Assembly: GCF_018332715.1 (NCBI RefSeq)
Contig: NZ_BOQP01000031.1
Span: 1 to 63,213 of the forward strand
Source: Winogradskya consettensis
GTDB taxonomy: Bacteria; Actinomycetota; Actinomycetes; Mycobacteriales; Micromonosporaceae
DNA: 63,213 nt
Direction of reading: 5' to 3'
The notes under the pieces were generated by a model. That model was given only the letters and a program-made list of their open reading frames with translations. It did not search any database and was not told the DNA's origin. Both the position numbers and the translations under genes were made by a program. Shown here one piece after another: positions 62,151 to 63,213 of this stretch (positions are counted from its first letter, which is position 1; each line of letters opens with the position of its first letter).

Positions 62151-63113
62151 ATGACCGCTGCCCGACCCGATCTTCTGATAATCGGCGCCGGAGTATCAGG
62201 CATGACCACCGCGGTGCGACTGGCCGAGGACGCGAGCCACCCACGCGTACGCGTAGTGGCCGAGCGGCGGCCCGAACACAGCACCTCGGCATCGGCCGGC
62301 GCCATCTGGGATCCAAGCTACGCCACCCATCCCGACGTTCCTCTCTGGAGCATGCACACGTACGCGGTGCTACGTGACCTGGAAACCGCCGGGCGGCCCG
62401 AGGTCCGCCTCGTCGACGGCGTCGAGGCCTCGCGCCGGGAGATCCGCACCCCCACCTGGGCAACGAACCTGCCGGGCTTCCGGGAATGCGCGCGCGCCGA
62501 ACTCCCCGGCGGTTTCCTCAGCGGGTGGCGTTACCGGGCGCCCATTGTCGACATGCCGGCGTACCTCGGCTATCTGAGGAATCGCTTCCTGGCCACCGGC
62601 GGAACGATCGAGGCCGGGCGTTTCGAATCGCTCGAACAGGCCCTGGACCGCTCCCCGACCGTCATCAACTGCACCGGCATCGGCGCCCGCGAACTCGTCC
62701 CGGACCCGGCGGTCGAGCCGATCCGCGGGCAGCTCGTCGCCGTCCGGAACCCGGGGGTCACCGAGTTCTTCGCCGAACACACCGACGAGCTCGACGAGAT
62801 GACCTACCTGCTGCCCCAGGGCGACATTCTGCTGCTGGGCGGCAACGCCGACAAGGGCCGCGACGACCCGGTCCCGGACCTCACGGTCGCCCGCGGCATC
62901 ATCGAACGCTGCGTCGCGGTCCTGCCGGAGATCGCCGGCGCGGAGGTCCTCGGGCACCGCGTGGGCATCCGGCCCCAGCGCGACCGGATCCGGGTGGAAC
63001 GCGTCGACGCCGGCCGGGGGCGCGTGGTGGTCCACAACTACGGCCACAGCGGCGCGGGCGTCAGCCTTTCGTGGGGCTGCGCCGAGGCTGTCGCCGCCCT
63101 GGCCCTCGGGTAA
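62151..63113 (+). CDS. FAD-dependent oxidoreductase, D-amino-acid-oxidase-like
   Basis: 320 residues from ATG 62151. N-terminal dinucleotide-binding motif LLIIGAGVSGMTTAVRLAE (GxGxxG), then ASAGAIWDPSY, matching the DAO pattern in which this loop contacts the flavin. VINCTGIGARELVPD, PIRGQLVAV and the C-terminal HRVGIRPQRDRIRVE and NYGHSGAGVSLSWGCA are characteristic of D-amino-acid oxidases, including the Arg and Gly-rich ending. Oxidises D-amino acids to keto acids with peroxide; substrate preference unknown. Divergent from the SCO2521-like gene. Confidence 0.9.
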   Translation: MTAARPDLLIIGAGVSGMTTAVRLAEDASHPRVRVVAERRPEHSTSASAGAIWDPSYATHPDVPLWSMHTYAVLRDLETAGRPEVRLVDGVEASRREIRTPTWATNLPGFRECARAELPGGFLSGWRYRAPIVDMPAYLGYLRNRFLATGGTIEAGRFESLEQALDRSPTVINCTGIGARELVPDPAVEPIRGQLVAVRNPGVTEFFAEHTDELDEMTYLLPQGDILLLGGNADKGRDDPVPDLTVARGIIERCVAVLPEIAGAEVLGHRVGIRPQRDRIRVERVDAGRGRVVVHNYGHSGAGVSLSWGCAEAVAALALG

Positions 63114-63213
63114 AGACGCGCGGGTCCCGGCGCGCGGGTCGGCTCAACCGGCCGGTCTCGGACAACGGGGCGCCGGGCACGCTACCGGGCGTTGCGGCCA
63201 AGCGGGGCGGCGC

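Noticed and set aside
60934..62463. 509-residue version of the SCO2521-like protein
   Set aside because: The extra 200 N-terminal residues run antisense into the divergent flavoprotein gene; ATG 61857 has a good ribosome-binding site and the expected N-terminus.

Overview
The window is high-GC actinobacterial chromosome. Strong GC bias in third codon positions, frequent GTG starts, GTGA/ATGA translational overlaps, GPP34, SCO252x-type proteins, a large LuxR (LAL) regulator and secreted polysaccharidases all fit a filamentous actinomycete. I would guess Micromonosporaceae (Actinoplanes-like), but the family is inference. I see no rRNA, tRNA, CRISPR array, prophage or replication origin.

Layout. 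0-10.8 kb (minus): one long myo-inositol catabolism and uptake operon, iolC - Cgl0159-type aldolase - iolB - iolD - iolA - sugar-type ABC importer (binding protein, permease, ATPase) - inositol-2-dehydrogenase-like oxidoreductase - a damaged iolE-like isomerase at the window edge. It faces a divergent GntR/UTRA regulator with a perfect palindrome between them. 11.7-24.1 kb: small housekeeping and accessory genes (TetR with a divergent isochorismatase-fold hydrolase, VOC protein, GNAT, APC permease, GPP34, a LigB-type dioxygenase behind two MarR-like operators, TerC, subtilase) separated by repeat-rich spacers. 24.3-36.4 kb: LAL regulator, thioesterase, then a MacAB-like export cluster with two HlyD-type adaptors, a two-component system, a DUF5666-like anchored protein and a Gly-rich lipoprotein. 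36.4-50.7 kb: unknown proteins, NUDIX protein, GH3 glycosidase ending inside a MITE-like element, L-lactate permease, GNAT, MFS and ROK divergent pair, histidine phosphatase, CE1758/CE1759-type flavin pair. 50.8-55.1 kb: secreted GH76 and GH18 enzymes around a two-TM unknown protein. 55.2-61.9 kb: a compact set of uncharacterised genes. 62.1 kb: a D-amino-acid-oxidase-like flavoprotein.

The most interesting locus is 55.2-61.9 kb: a SAM-methyltransferase-like protein, a 610-residue unknown, a ParA/MinD-like ATPase with a lysine-to-arginine change in its P-loop, another unknown, and, converging on them, a protein I match to SCO2521 followed by a two-TM protein. From memory these are the SCO2525-2524-2523-2522 and SCO2521 families of Streptomyces. 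The two-TM protein has a clear paralogue at 52.8 kb. Translational coupling inside each arm and the 8-bp convergent overlap argue for one functional unit of unknown role.

A second theme is minisatellites. At least ten places carry 15-29 bp imperfect tandem repeats, both between genes (28-bp at 12.3 kb, 26-bp at 18.9 kb, 29-bp at 45.4 kb, 20-bp at 48.9 kb) and in frame inside conserved enzymes and transporters (IolD, APC permease tail, VOC protein, GH3, lactate permease, probably the iolE remnant).
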